This document shows positions 9,120 through 18,297 of a DNA stretch of 20,374 bases, one piece after another. Numbering within the stretch: position 1 is the first letter of the stretch; each line of letters starts with the position of its first letter. Source of the stretch: Jimgerdemannia flammicorona (taxonomy: Eukaryota > Mucoromycota > Endogonomycetes > Endogonales > Endogonaceae); contig RBNI01001924.1 of NCBI GenBank assembly GCA_003990745.1, forward strand, positions 1 to 20,374, given 5' to 3'. The position numbers and the translations under genes are program-made. The notes under the pieces are model-generated. The model was given only the letters and a program-made list of their open reading frames with translations, was not told the origin of the DNA and ran no database searches.

Positions 9120-10222
9120 ACAACCCCCACAACAACTACCCTGACTACAAGAGTTACCCCTGTAAGAATTCAAGACAAAATGAAAATGTATCTCCCCACA
9201 TTCTATGGATATACTACTGAAGAGTCAATCCTGACCTTCATTGAAGACTTTGAATAATTCGCTACCATATGAGCCCTTAGTGTGGATGCACAATTGACCC
9301 TTCTACCAGTCAGCCTCAGAGGACCTGCCAGAGACAAGTTCAATGCAGCCACCATTACTGATGCTGGTGCAGCCAAACTTGCCAATATGAAGGCCTTCCT
9401 CAAAACAACATATTATACTGAAGAGATCACGCAAGCTCTCAAGGATCAACTCAATACTATCTGCCAGAGACTTAGTGAAGATCCCAACTCATTCTATACC
9501 CGAATCTGCCACCAGATTGTCTTGGCTGGCTATGATGACTACCTCAAGGAACAAATAGCAGATTCAACCTTCCTTAAAGGAGTTCACCCTGAAATTGCCT
9601 TAGCAATCTGGTCCACCCCAGCTGCACTGACCCTTGATCAGAAAGTGGTCTTGGCACAGAGACATTGGACTGCCAGACACCCTGCCAAACACTCAATGGA
9701 GATAATAACTGGCATCAAGATGGAGCCATCAAAGCCAACTAGTATCATACTCGCTACAGTTATAAACAGACAACCAACTCCACCAATCCCCAAGACAGCC
9801 AAAGCTGACCCAGTGGAAGAACTTGCCAAGCAGTTTGCTGAGATAACTGCACATCTTAGTGATGTTGTTAGAGAAGTCCGAAGCACCAACAGGAGACCAG
9901 TGCAGAGATTTGCAGCCACTATAGAAGAATGCAATATTACATACTTCAGATGTGAAGAAGAAGGCCACTATGCAAAGAGTTGCATGACTGAAATAAGATG
10001 CAAAGCCCAACCAAGCAATGCTAGCAGAACCAGAGAACAAACCAATGCAGTAGTCATTGAGGAGATTGGTGACACTGATGATGAAGAATACTATGAGGAG
10101 CTTGAACTCTACCCTGCTACTGAAGGTACCAGAACCTGGTCCAAGCCCTATGACAAGAAGAGCAACAGCAAGCTAGTTGGAAGACCAAAGAAGACCCCAG
10201 CTGTCACTATTCAAAGCAAGAC
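9120..10222 (+). pseudogene. gag: Gag (capsid and nucleocapsid) of element B, degenerate
   Basis: The frame is open upstream of ATG at 9180 and carries VRIQDKMKMYLPTFYG, matching the LPTFNG start of element C's capsid. A TAA at 9255 and a TGA at 9270 interrupt it, then about 310 codons are open. The capsid-like part spans roughly 9180-9750, followed by a linker. A nucleocapsid knuckle lies near 9935-9990, YFRCEEEGHYAKSC, where the first Cys of CX2CX4HX4C has become Tyr. The C-terminus is acidic (DTDDEEYYEELE) and then basic. Near 10222 a small indel shifts the frame into the protease region, so gag and pol were probably one frame. Gag would package the RNA in virus-like particles. Confidence 0.8.
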
Positions 10223-11126
10223 CCATCTCAGGAGATTGATCAAGATATGAAGTTAGATGAAGCTGCTCACTAAATCATTGAAGGCACTACTCCAGTCTCA
10301 GGAGAAAGTGAAAGCAAGAAGGAATAGAAGCTGTACAAGACCAAAATCCATCAGTATGATATCTACAAGGACCTTATGGAACAGAAGGTCAATGCTACTT
10401 TTGGACAACTAGCTGAAGTTCCTGCCTTCAGACAGCAGTTGAGAGTAGGACTTGCAACTACCACCAAAAATCAAAAGTATAAGATTGTAGAAGTTCACAA
10501 TGTACAGGAAGAATCTGGGAACTCAGGTGAAGAATCCAAAGACCAGTGTAAGACATCAGCCTATACCCCCTGCCAGATTGAAGACTATATCTTTGATGCC
10601 ATCATTGATACTGGTGCTGGAGGATGCCTTATAAGCCAGAAGGCAATTGACTGCCTAGGCTGGGACATTGGAGAATTCACCAAGATGGTTTATGTTACAG
10701 CAGATGGTACATGAGCTACCCTCTTGGCAAAATCTGAGAAGTCTCCATCAAGATAGGAGAAGCTACCATACCAGTAGATGTGATTGTTACAAGCACCACC
10801 AACTATAACATCCTCATTGGCAATCAATAGCTTCACAAGGCCAAGACCATCATTGACCTCAATGCCCAGAAAATGCAGATCAACTACAGAGGAAGAAAGG
10901 TATGAGTCTCTATCAATGTCCACAAAGGAGTTCTACAGACATAGAGGAAGGAGATGAAGAGGACACAGAGGTCTTTATGTACTTGGTGAACAAGAACAAG
11001 AACAAGACACCCAAGCTCACAGATGAGCAGTGGTATAACAAGATCATCAATGGCTATGCCCCTCAAGGAAGATGCCCCCATGGTACTAGGATGTACTGCT
11101 CTGAACACCTGAATGACTACTAGTCC
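10223..11126 (+). pseudogene. pol: Protease and first part of the CPHG module (element B)
   Basis: After the gag frame, the reading continues with IHQYDIYKDLMEQKV and reaches a retropepsin active site, IIDTGAGGCLI (about 10601-10633), with the catalytic Asp in DTG. NILIGNQ near 10806 is the ILG-type strand. Stops at about 10291, 10326, 10712, 10829 and 10903 and indels near 10725 and 10940 break it. The last part reads WYNKIINGYAPQG, then CPHG at 11073-11084 and MYCSEHLNDY, a small Cys/His module that is also present in element C. A TAG at 11121 precedes the U6 insertion. Protease would mature Gag and Pol; the role of the CPHG module is unknown. Confidence 0.75.
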
Positions 11127-11174
11127 TGTATCAGTGAAGTCAGGTCAAGTCCTTCGGGACCACTGATACTTGAA

Positions 11175-11205
<31 letters not shown>

Positions 11206-11284
11206 GGCCCCTGCACAAGGATGACACTATCTTCCTGAGTGGATAGCCCTATACAGGCAAGTTTTTTGTATCAGTGAAGTCAGG
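11127..11284. repeat. 18-bp target-site duplication around the U6 insertion
   Basis: TGTATCAGTGAAGTCAGG occurs identically at 11127-11144 and 11267-11284. The insert plus one copy is 140 bp. Deleting 140 bp puts the frame before the insertion in phase with the frame after it (..SC ISEVRKISQQ..), which confirms both the boundaries and that the pol frame crossed this point before insertion. Confidence 0.95.
11145..11266 (+). ncRNA. U6 snRNA copy (retrocopy)
   Basis: The segment contains the U6 5' stem-loop GTCC-TTCG-GGAC (11149-11160), then AATTGGAACGATACAGAGAA with the ACAGAGA box at 11189-11195, the AGC catalytic triad at 11201-11203 and the internal stem-loop region through GGATGACAC at 11228. 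These look unmutated against the universally conserved U6 core. The 3' part (CTATC..GATAG hairpin, then CAAG and six T) differs from the U6 tails I know and may be species-specific or foreign. The T run abuts the 18-bp duplication. There is no TATA box 20-35 bp upstream, so it is probably not transcribed by Pol III. It lies inside the dead pol of element B. Confidence 0.92.
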
Positions 11285-13109
11285 AAAATCAGCCAACAGA
11301 AACATGAGCAAGAAGCTGCTGAAGCAAAAAGGAAAGCTGAAGAAGATGACCAGCCCCCAGAGCTTCAAGCTGATAGTGATGATAAGGAGGAACAAGAATC
11401 AGACATCAACCTCAAGGTCAAGAAGTTTCACCCTGAAGCTAAGATACTAGAATACAAGACTGAAGGAGCCATAGGATTGGACCTTGCCAGCATTCAAGAT
11501 ACTACCCTTGAACCACAGACCACCACCCTACTTGGCACTGGAATTGGAGTCAAGCTGCCAGATAACCATGTCAGAATTATCAAGATCAGGAGCAGTCTGG
11601 CCAAAAGCAAAATCTCAGTTGAAGGAGGAGTAATTGACTCTGATTATACTGGTGAGATCTTCCTCATAGTCAGAAATCACCACACCACCCCCTTTGAAGT
11701 CAAGAAGCATGACAGGATTGGCCAGATGTTGACCCACAAAATTAAGAAACCCAAAATCATAGATGCCTTAAAACTCATCAAGACCAAGAGAGGAGAACAA
11801 GGCTTTGGATCTACTGAAAGAGGAGCCTATGCTGCCATCAAGATTACCAAACTTGAGCACAAGAAAGATAAGGACCAGAACAAGTACACATATACCATTG
11901 GAAAAAACTTTCCCCTGGAGGAACAACTTCTCAAGATTCTGCACTAAAATGAAGGAGTACTTGCTACAGACTTTAGGAATATCCACAATCAAGAACCCAA
12001 GTACTACCATGAAGTTGACACTGGTGATATCAAGCCCATCTACCAGAAAGCCAGACCTATACCACCTGCCTACAGAGAGTGGCTGTGAGCAGAACTCAAG
12101 GAAATAGAAGAAGCTGGAATCATTAAGTAAGCTATCAGCCCCTGGGCCTCACCCATTGTCCTTGCCCCAAAGAAAGAAAGCAAGCCTGGAGAGTTTGCAC
12201 CAAGACTCTACATTGACTACAGGAAGCTCAATACCATCACCAAAAAGGATAGGCAGCTCTTGCAAATATTCAAGAAATCCTTACTATCCTTGAAAGGGAT
12301 CTGTTCTCAGACTTCCATCAGATAGATCTCACACAAGATGCCAGTGAGAAATCAGCCTTCATCACACCTGATGTCACCTATATCTACCTGTAAATGCCAT
12401 TTGGAATGTGCAATGCCCCAGGAAGTTATCACGAATAATGAACAGAGTCTTCAGCAATGAGATTGGAAAATGGCTCTTTGTCTATGTTGATGATGTGATC
12501 ATCTTCAGCAACACTGCATGGGAACATGTCAATCACATACAGCTAGTCCTCAAGAAGCTCAAGGAGCATGGCCTCTACATCAAGCTGAAGAAATGCAAGT
12601 TTGTAGCTCAGGAAATCGCCTACCTAGGACACCTCATCAACCAGACTGGAATCCAAACAGACCCTATAAAGATTGAGGCTGTTGCAGCCTACCTGAGACC
12701 CAGAACAACCACAGAAGTCCATGCCTTCCTTGGACTGGCCAGCTACTACAGAAGGTTCATCAAAGGATATTCCAACATTGTAGCACCTATCTATGAGCTA
12801 CTGAAAAAGGAAACCAAATTCGAATGGACCAAAGAGCACTAAGAAACCTTCAATGAACTCAAGACCAGGTTGACCCAAGTACCTATCCTCAGAAGATCTG
12901 ATTGGAACCTAGAATTCATCCTGTAGACAGATGTGAGTGCTATAGGACTTGGAGCAGTCCTAGCTGAGAAGAAAGATGGACATAAATATGTCATCTCCTA
13001 TGCAAGCCAAGATACCCACAGAGCAGAACAGAACTACAAGTCATATAAGCTTAAATGCTTAGCAATAGTTTGGGCAGTAGACAAGTTCACTACTACCTAG
13101 CTGGGAAAT
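11285..13109 (+). pseudogene. pol: dUTPase, reverse transcriptase and RNase H start of element B
   Basis: After a charged linker, the dUTPase fold spans about 11430-11830 with five motifs: GAIGLDLAS, IKIRSSLAK, GGVIDSDYTGEI, RIGQM and RGEQGFGSTERG. It would hydrolyse dUTP to dUMP and limit uracil in cDNA. The frame then runs through a TAA at 11945 into RT: YYHEVDTGDIKPI, SPWASPIVLAPKK, YIDYRKLN, MPFGMCNAPG and the YVDD box at 12483-12494. The segment that normally holds the first catalytic Asp is compressed (FSDFHQIDL). RNase H starts with TDVSAIGLGAVLAEKKDG; its catalytic Glu position reads Lys (YKLKCLAIVWAV). The frame ends at FTTT..LGN, where a 1-bp loss and then element C's LTR cut it. 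Confidence 0.85.
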
Positions 13110-13467
13110 TGTAAGAGGGTTGCTTTTTAGGGTAACCGTTACATAGTTCTGGAAGGGTTTTCTGGAAGTTCTGGATATTCTGGAAGACCGTTTTCTTATG
13201 GTCAAGATCAATTTCATATCGAGTACGTCCTCTATGCTTATTGATTTCAAGATCGGATTGACGTCTCAACCAAAGTCCTTTCAATGGACTAGTTCTGGAT
13301 ATTCAGGATTTTCTGTATTTCAAGAAGTTCAAGAAACTAAGGCCAGCTTAGTTGAATTGGCGTATTGCTACAGACAATACCCAATTAGGAAATTTCGTGA
13401 TGGGGTTAGGAGTAGGACCTAACAGGGAGTGGATTTACTTAAGAGTAGTTATGGGTTATTAAATAGA

Positions 13468-13473
13468 TTTATT
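13468..13473 (-). terminator. Polyadenylation signal in the LTR of C
   Basis: AATAAA on the minus strand lies about 115 bp downstream of the TATAAATA box. It would serve transcripts of the element and of the LTR ORF upstream. Confidence 0.6.
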
Positions 13474-13585
13474 CTCTATTCATGATATTGCTATATTAGG
13501 AGTAGTTGTGTGGGAGATATTAGGGAAGTATTCAGGAATGTTCTTATGTGTTCGAGTCTGAGATTCCAAGGTCTGGGGGAGGGGG

Positions 13586-13593
13586 TATTTATA
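13586..13593 (-). promoter_or_regulatory. TATA box for genomic RNA (element C LTR)
   Basis: TATAAATA on the minus strand is followed by CCCCC, as in element B's LTR (TATAAATACCCC). It lies 55-138 bp downstream of the two bipartite motifs. Confidence 0.7.
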
Positions 13594-13647
13594 CTAGTGA
13601 GGGGTTATCTGGACTATGCTAAATATGGGTGTAGCACTAAGTACTTT

Positions 13648-13731
13648 GCTGAGTCGGAATACAGTCACATAGTACAAGTGTGATCTGACATGTCAATAGA
13701 TTGTCTGACTGCTGAGTCAGTTCACAGTCAC
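13648..13731 (-). promoter_or_regulatory. Two bipartite GTGACT-N6-GACTCAGC motifs in U3 (element C)
   Basis: On the minus strand, 13668-13648 reads GTGACT, six bases, CGACTCAGC, and 13731-13711 reads GTGACT, six bases, TGACTCAGC. The copies belong to a repeat with a 63-bp period (units start at 13647 and 13710). TGACTCA is the classical site of AP-1/Gcn4-type bZIP factors. The motifs lie just upstream of the genomic TATA box. Confidence 0.7.
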
Positions 13732-13781
13732 GTCGTACAAGGCTAATCTAACTATACTATGACTGCTAGGCTATTTATGGT

Positions 13782-14879
13782 TTAGGCACTGTCTGGATAG
13801 TCTTTGATGATATCACTATTGATAGCTTCATCTCTGATGAAGTAGTTATCTAGGAAAAGTGGTTCACGGATTACTTCTCCTTGTTCACTGAGATAATAAT
13901 ACATTGGAACTTCATCTCTGTTCAATAGGATAGCATTGTCTGTCTCATATGCTGGATAAGATGTTGGTGGATAAAGAAGTAGTGCATCATTTTTGCTTTC
14001 ATTGGATTCACTGTCTGCATACCTTCTATAGATTACAGCACTATGAGTAGCGGGGTTGTAGTATGCTGGCAGCTGTGGTTCGTGTCATTTGTACTCAGGT
14101 GGTGGAGTGGTTGGTTCAATCTCGAGGGTTGTCTGAAGGTACAGGTTGTGTTCTCTGGTCTCTTCATTGTAGTTGAAGTAATCGGGGGTGAATGTAGGTT
14201 GGTATTCGTGCCAGTGGTCATTGTCCCAATAAGTCTCGTATGTGGTTATGAACTGTTGTAAGTTCATCGGCAGAGTTGGCGGTATGATCAGAGTTGGGAG
14301 AGATCCTTGGCTTGAGGTCATGTCGGCGTTGGAAGGATCATTGTCTTCTGCTTCATCTCTGTCAAAGTTGATTATATTGTAGATATCCTTCATGGCATAT
14401 CCAACTTGGGGCATTTGCAGGATGTGGTCATCAGGGTGCGGGAAGGTTCTGTCTGTGGTTTCAACGTACTCAAGATACTTGTGGTTGAGTTCTTGTATCA
14501 TGTCGTCAATTTGGCTGTAGGATAGGGTAGCAACCATTTCGCTGGTAGTGACTCAGAGGCAGGGAATAAAGGTGCTGTACTCATAAAAGAGCTCTCGGTG
14601 TTTGCGGGCAATGAGCTTCTGGTGTTGAGACATCTGGGTAATGTCTGTATCATGGTGGTATTCAACCATGTCTTCCAGGAGGCGGCCGATCTGGTAGTAG
14701 CTTGAGATTTGTCCAATCCAGTGGGCCTCATTAAGCATGTTCAGAGCATTCCATTGGGCTTCCATGAAGTAGAGAGGTGCTTGGCTGTAGATATTCATAA
14801 GGGGCAGCAGGAGTGTGGCTCGGTTAACAATGGTATTCCAAATATCAGTGTGGATGCGGTTGTAGATCTCAGTGGTCAT
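13782..14879 (-). pseudogene. LTR-embedded ORF of element C, 365 codons
   Basis: From an ATG at 14879 with a favourable context (CAAACATGACC after a CA-rich leader) one frame runs to TAA at 13782, with TGA at codons 109 and 265, both compatible with CGA-to-TGA changes. The protein is acidic and rich in Tyr, Asn and Gln. The N-terminal 100 residues look helical (MEAQWNALNMLNEAHW, YYQIGRLLEDMVEY). A Ser/Asp/Pro-rich middle (NDPSNADMTSSQG) and a Tyr-rich C-terminus ending RDEAINSDIIKDYPDSA follow. No signal peptide, membrane segment, Cys/His motif or known fold is recognised, so it does not look like an envelope gene. It has its own TATA box upstream. The frame has survived about as well as pol, which suggests it was selected until recently. 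Confidence 0.75.
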
Positions 14880-14948
14880 GTTTGTGTGTTTGGAAGTTGT
14901 GGTTGTTATTTGTTTTGGTTCTCTGTTTCAACGTGTCTCGGGGCTGGG

Positions 14949-14954
14949 TATATA
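14949..14954 (-). promoter_or_regulatory. TATA box of the LTR ORF (element C)
   Basis: TATATA on the minus strand lies 70 bp upstream of the ATG at 14879, followed by an unstructured CA-rich leader. The bipartite motif pair lies 51-107 bp upstream, the same order and distance as at the genomic promoter of the LTR. Confidence 0.6.
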
Positions 14955-15000
14955 TGCATTTGTTCTGGATTGGTAAGATTCCATTTGTGTGAATCTTGTG

Positions 15001-15062
15001 TTCTGTGACTTGGTATTGACTCAGCTTTGTGCACTGTGACTTCTGTTTGACTCAGCTTCGTG
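15001..15062 (+). repeat. 31-bp tandem repeat carrying two bipartite motifs
   Basis: Units 15001-15031 and 15032-15062 each contain GTGACT, six bases, TGACTCAGC (15005-15025 and 15036-15056, plus strand). This is the motif found twice in U3 at 13648-13731, but in the opposite orientation to the element. It lies upstream of the TATA box of the LTR ORF. Confidence 0.85.
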
Positions 15063-15167
15063 ATCTTGCAGGTGATTTCCAGATTTATTCAAAGATCGTG
15101 TGTGATTTCAGTGGCTTATTCAGAGGATGACATGTGGTTTCTGTGGCTTGGAGGTTGTGCGCTTATA

Positions 15168-15180
15168 ACTCTCCCCTTCT
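15168..15180 (-). other. Polypurine tract of element C
   Basis: AGAAGGGGAGAGT on the minus strand, 135 bp after the integrase stop and directly before the proposed LTR start. It would prime plus-strand DNA synthesis. Confidence 0.6.
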
Positions 15181-15314
15181 TAGCTTTCGACATCCTTGTC
15201 GGGACCTTCTAATTTTGTTCTGTCTTGCTGAGTTCTTGATTAGATTCATGATAATTATAGTGTTTGAGGGAGTAGTATATGTTGTGTACTGATAGGTGTT
15301 GGAGTATTCAGATT

Positions 15315-18297
15315 TCAGTTGTTCAAGGAATTGTATTCCTGAACTAAGTCAGTAGCATTCTGGAGATTGGTCTTGGGTTCCCATGTTGCATCATGGATCA
15401 GATAATTTTTCCATTTAATGAGATACTCGGGGTGGTTCTTGTGGCCATATTTGTTGAGGATTTGTTTGACTTTGTATTCTTCCTGGTCATTAATAATGAT
15501 AGGTGCAGGTGGTTTTGTAGTTCTGTTCAGGAATAGTTCATCATCATTGTCATTGTATCACTTGAGATGTTGGACATTGAAGACTGGGTGAATCTTAATA
15601 GTGTCTGGTAGCGCCAATTTGTAGGAGGTCGGAGAGACTTGTGAAATGACTTCGAATGGTCTAATGAACTTGCTGTTCAGCTTTGTAGATGGTCTGTGCT
15701 TGAGGTTGTCAACTTGGTATCCTCGGATGTCTAGTAGAACTTTTTCTCCAATATCGAAGGTTTCTTCTCAGCAATGTTGGTTAACATACTGTAACTGTTG
15801 TTCTTGAGCTCGTGATAAGTTCTCAATTGCGATCTGGCTTAGATTACACATTCGGAGTAAGAATTCTTCAACAGCTTCAACTGTAGAGAGTTCTTCAGTA
15901 GTTCAGATGAGTGTCAGAGGAGTGTTTGGGTTTTGTCCAGTGTTGGTGAAGAATGGGGTCATTCCAAGAGAGGCTTGCTTACTATTGTTATAGGCAAACT
16001 CGACTGCAGTAAGGTGTTCATGCCAATCATCTTGTCTGTAGGAAACATAGTTTCTTAGCATTTGTTCCAGAGTTTGGTTCATTCTTTCAGTTTGGCCATC
16101 AGTTTCAGGGTGAAAGGCTGTAGATAGTACAAGTTTTGTTCCAAGGTGTGTATGGAGGGCTTTCCAAAAGTGGCTGGTGAATTTCGGATCTTGGTCACTA
16201 ACAATGATCTTAGGGAGACCATGATAGTGGAAGATATTGTCAAACAAGAGTGTAGCTATGTCTGGTGCTGTTGCAGTGGTGGTAGTTGGTATAAAGTGAG
16301 CTTGTTTGCTGAGATAGTCTACAAAGACAACTATTGCATCCTTCCTGTTCTTAGTTTGGGGTAGTTGTACAATGAAGTCCATGGAGACTTGTTCCCAATT
16401 AGTGGATGGTACTGGGATAGGGTGGAGTAGACCAGGTTTTTCTAGTGTTAAGGACTTGTTTCGTTGGCAGGCATTACAGGAAGTAATGTAGATCTTTAGT
16501 TGATCTGCCATTTGGGGCCAATAGAAGTTTTGGGAGACAACTTCATAGCATTTATCAAATCCTAAGTGTCCAGCTGTAGGGGCATCATGACATTCAAATA
16601 AGATAGTCCTTTGGAGGTCTTGGTTGTTTGGAACATACAATCTGTCCTTGTAGTAGATAGCATTGTCCTTGAGTTGGTATTGATTGTACCGGGTATGCTT
16701 GTCAGCATCATCACTGTTCAGGATTTCTCGGAGTACTTGAGCTTCTTTATCGTTAGCACATGCTACGATAATTTATTCCATGATGGAGTTTGTGACCAGG
16801 GTGAGAGTTTGGATAACTTCTTCAATAGGTGGTCTGGAGATTACATTGGCAACAATATTTTCCTTGCCAGGATGGTACTGGATTTCATAGTCAAAGTTGG
16901 TGAGGACTTTCATCTATCTGGCTTGCTTTCGAGAAAGGGTAGCCTGGGTCTTGATGTTGACTAATGACTTGTGGTCAGTCAATATGGTGAAGTGAGCTCC
17001 TTCTAGGTATGGTCACCATTTGATCAGAGTGTCTACGATGGCTAACATTTCCTTCTCATGAGTTGTGTAGTTAATCTCAGCATCGTTGAACTTGCGGGAG
17101 TGATAGGCCACAGGGTGTCCTTCTTGCATGAGTACTGCTCCAAGAGTGAGGTCAGAGGCATCAGTGGTAACTTTATATAGTAGGGCAGGATTTGCTGCTT
17201 GAAGTACTGGAGTGGTTATCAAGGTATCTTTCAATGCTTGAAAGGTGGTATCTTGTTCGGGTCCCCAATTTACAAGGTTGTTGAAGTCTTTCTCTTGTTT
17301 CATAGTCCAGGGCTGTTCTCCTTTCTTGCTATGCTTGGTCATTTGAGTAAGGGCAGTGGCGATTTTGGCAAAGTTGGCAACAAATTGTCTGTAATAGTTT
17401 GCTAATCTCAGGAATGACTGGAGGTCTTTCAGCTTCTTGGGTCTGGGCCAATCCTTGATTGTGGAGATTTTGCTAGGGTCCACTTTGATTCCATTTGGTG
17501 TAATGATGTGTCCAAGGAACTGGATTTCCTTCAGAAGGAATTCACACTTGCTGAGTTTTGCAAAAAGTCTGTTTTCTTGAAGTTTCAGTAGTACTAGTTC
17601 AAGGTGTTCGAGATATTCCTCCAGGGTTTTGCTGAAGACTAGGATGTCGTCAATGTAGACAACAACAAATTTGTCCAGGTATGGGTGCAGGATAGTATTC
17701 ATCAGTGTCTGGAAGGTTGCAGGAGCATTAGTTAAGCCAAAGGGCATAACCAGGAATTTGAAATATCCATAGTGGGTTGGGAAGGCTGTCTTCTTCTTTC
17801 ATGGCAATTTGCCAGTTACTATTTCGCAGGTCAAAAGAGCTCATGAATTGTGGGTTGGTAAGTCTATCGAATATTTCATCAATTCTGGGTAGTGGACAGC
17901 AGTTCTTGATGGTCTGTTCGTTGAGGTCACGGTAATCAATGCACATTTGCAGGTCTCCTCCTTTCTTGACAACAAAGAGGACCAGTGCACCATAAGGTGA
18001 TACACTGGGTCTGATGAATCCTTGTTCCAGGAGTTCATCAATTTCTTTCTTGAGTGCATCGATTTCTCTCAGAGACATGTGGTAGATTGACTTGAAGGCT
18101 GGCTTGGCATCTGGAATAGTCTTGATGGCATGGTCTACTGCTCGTTTGGGAGGTAGGCCTTTTGGGAGTTTCTTTGGGAATATATCTCGGAATTTCTGCA
18201 GTAGTGGTCTGACATGGCTGTCAAATTTGGAAAAGTCTTCTTCAGAGTTCTCGGGTTCTCCTTTGGATGGACAGATGGTGATAGCAAGAGAGGGCAT
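15315..18297 (-). pseudogene. pol: RT, RNase H and chromodomain integrase of element C
   Basis: RT: SVSPYGALVLFVVKKGG, CIDYRDLN, SSFDLR with the first catalytic Asp, [13 protein letters not shown], and YIDD at 17657-17646. A small deletion near 17790 shifts the frame. RNase [41 protein letters not shown], with Asp and Glu kept. Integrase: zinc-binding (HDAPTAGHLG, SCNACQ), then core with all three acidic residues (VSMDFIVQLP, VSDQDPKF, DGQTERMNQTLEQ), and the module HPVFNVQHLK. The chromodomain spans about 15480-15345: EEYKVKQIL, YLIKWKNY and ATWEP, with the three aromatic cage residues; it would guide integration to modified histones. Stops: TGA at 17013, 15903, 15768 and 15558, TAG at 16914, TAA at 16773. 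Integrase ends at TGA 15315. Confidence 0.88.

Larger units (their letters stand above)
7530..13109 (+). mobile_element. Ty3/gypsy element B with dUTPase, interrupted by element C
   Basis: The order is LTR (with an ORF), gag, protease, Cys/His module, dUTPase, RT, then the first half of RNase H. At 13110 the sequence switches to the LTR of element C, so the rest of RNase H and integrase should lie beyond the right end of C, outside the window. CpG is depleted, there are about fifteen in-frame stops and several 1-2 bp indels, so the copy is dead. A U6 snRNA copy has inserted into pol. The left boundary is the composition change at about 7530. Confidence 0.8.
13110..15167 (-). repeat. 3' LTR of element C, 2,058 bp, with an embedded ORF
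   Basis: The LTR end is TGTAAGAGGG at 13110 (plus strand), abutting B's coding sequence. The other end is set by the polypurine tract AGAAGGGGAGAGT (15180 to 15168, minus), followed at once by TATAAG, which fits the inverted terminus TGTAAG with TG mutated to TA. Inside, on the minus strand: 31-bp repeats, TATATA, the 365-codon ORF, 63-bp-spaced repeats, TATAAATA, AATAAA and U5-like sequence. The 5' LTR outside the window would test these limits. Confidence 0.65.

Noticed and set aside
13782..14879. The LTR ORF as an envelope gene
   Set aside because: An ORF after pol suggests env, but there is no signal peptide, no transmembrane segment and no cleavage-site or glycosylation pattern, and it appears to lie inside the LTR.
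14033..15008. Plus-strand frames opposite the LTR ORF of C
   Set aside because: The minus-strand frame is longer, begins with a TATA box and leader, and keeps one frame over 365 codons. The plus-strand frames are antisense shadows.
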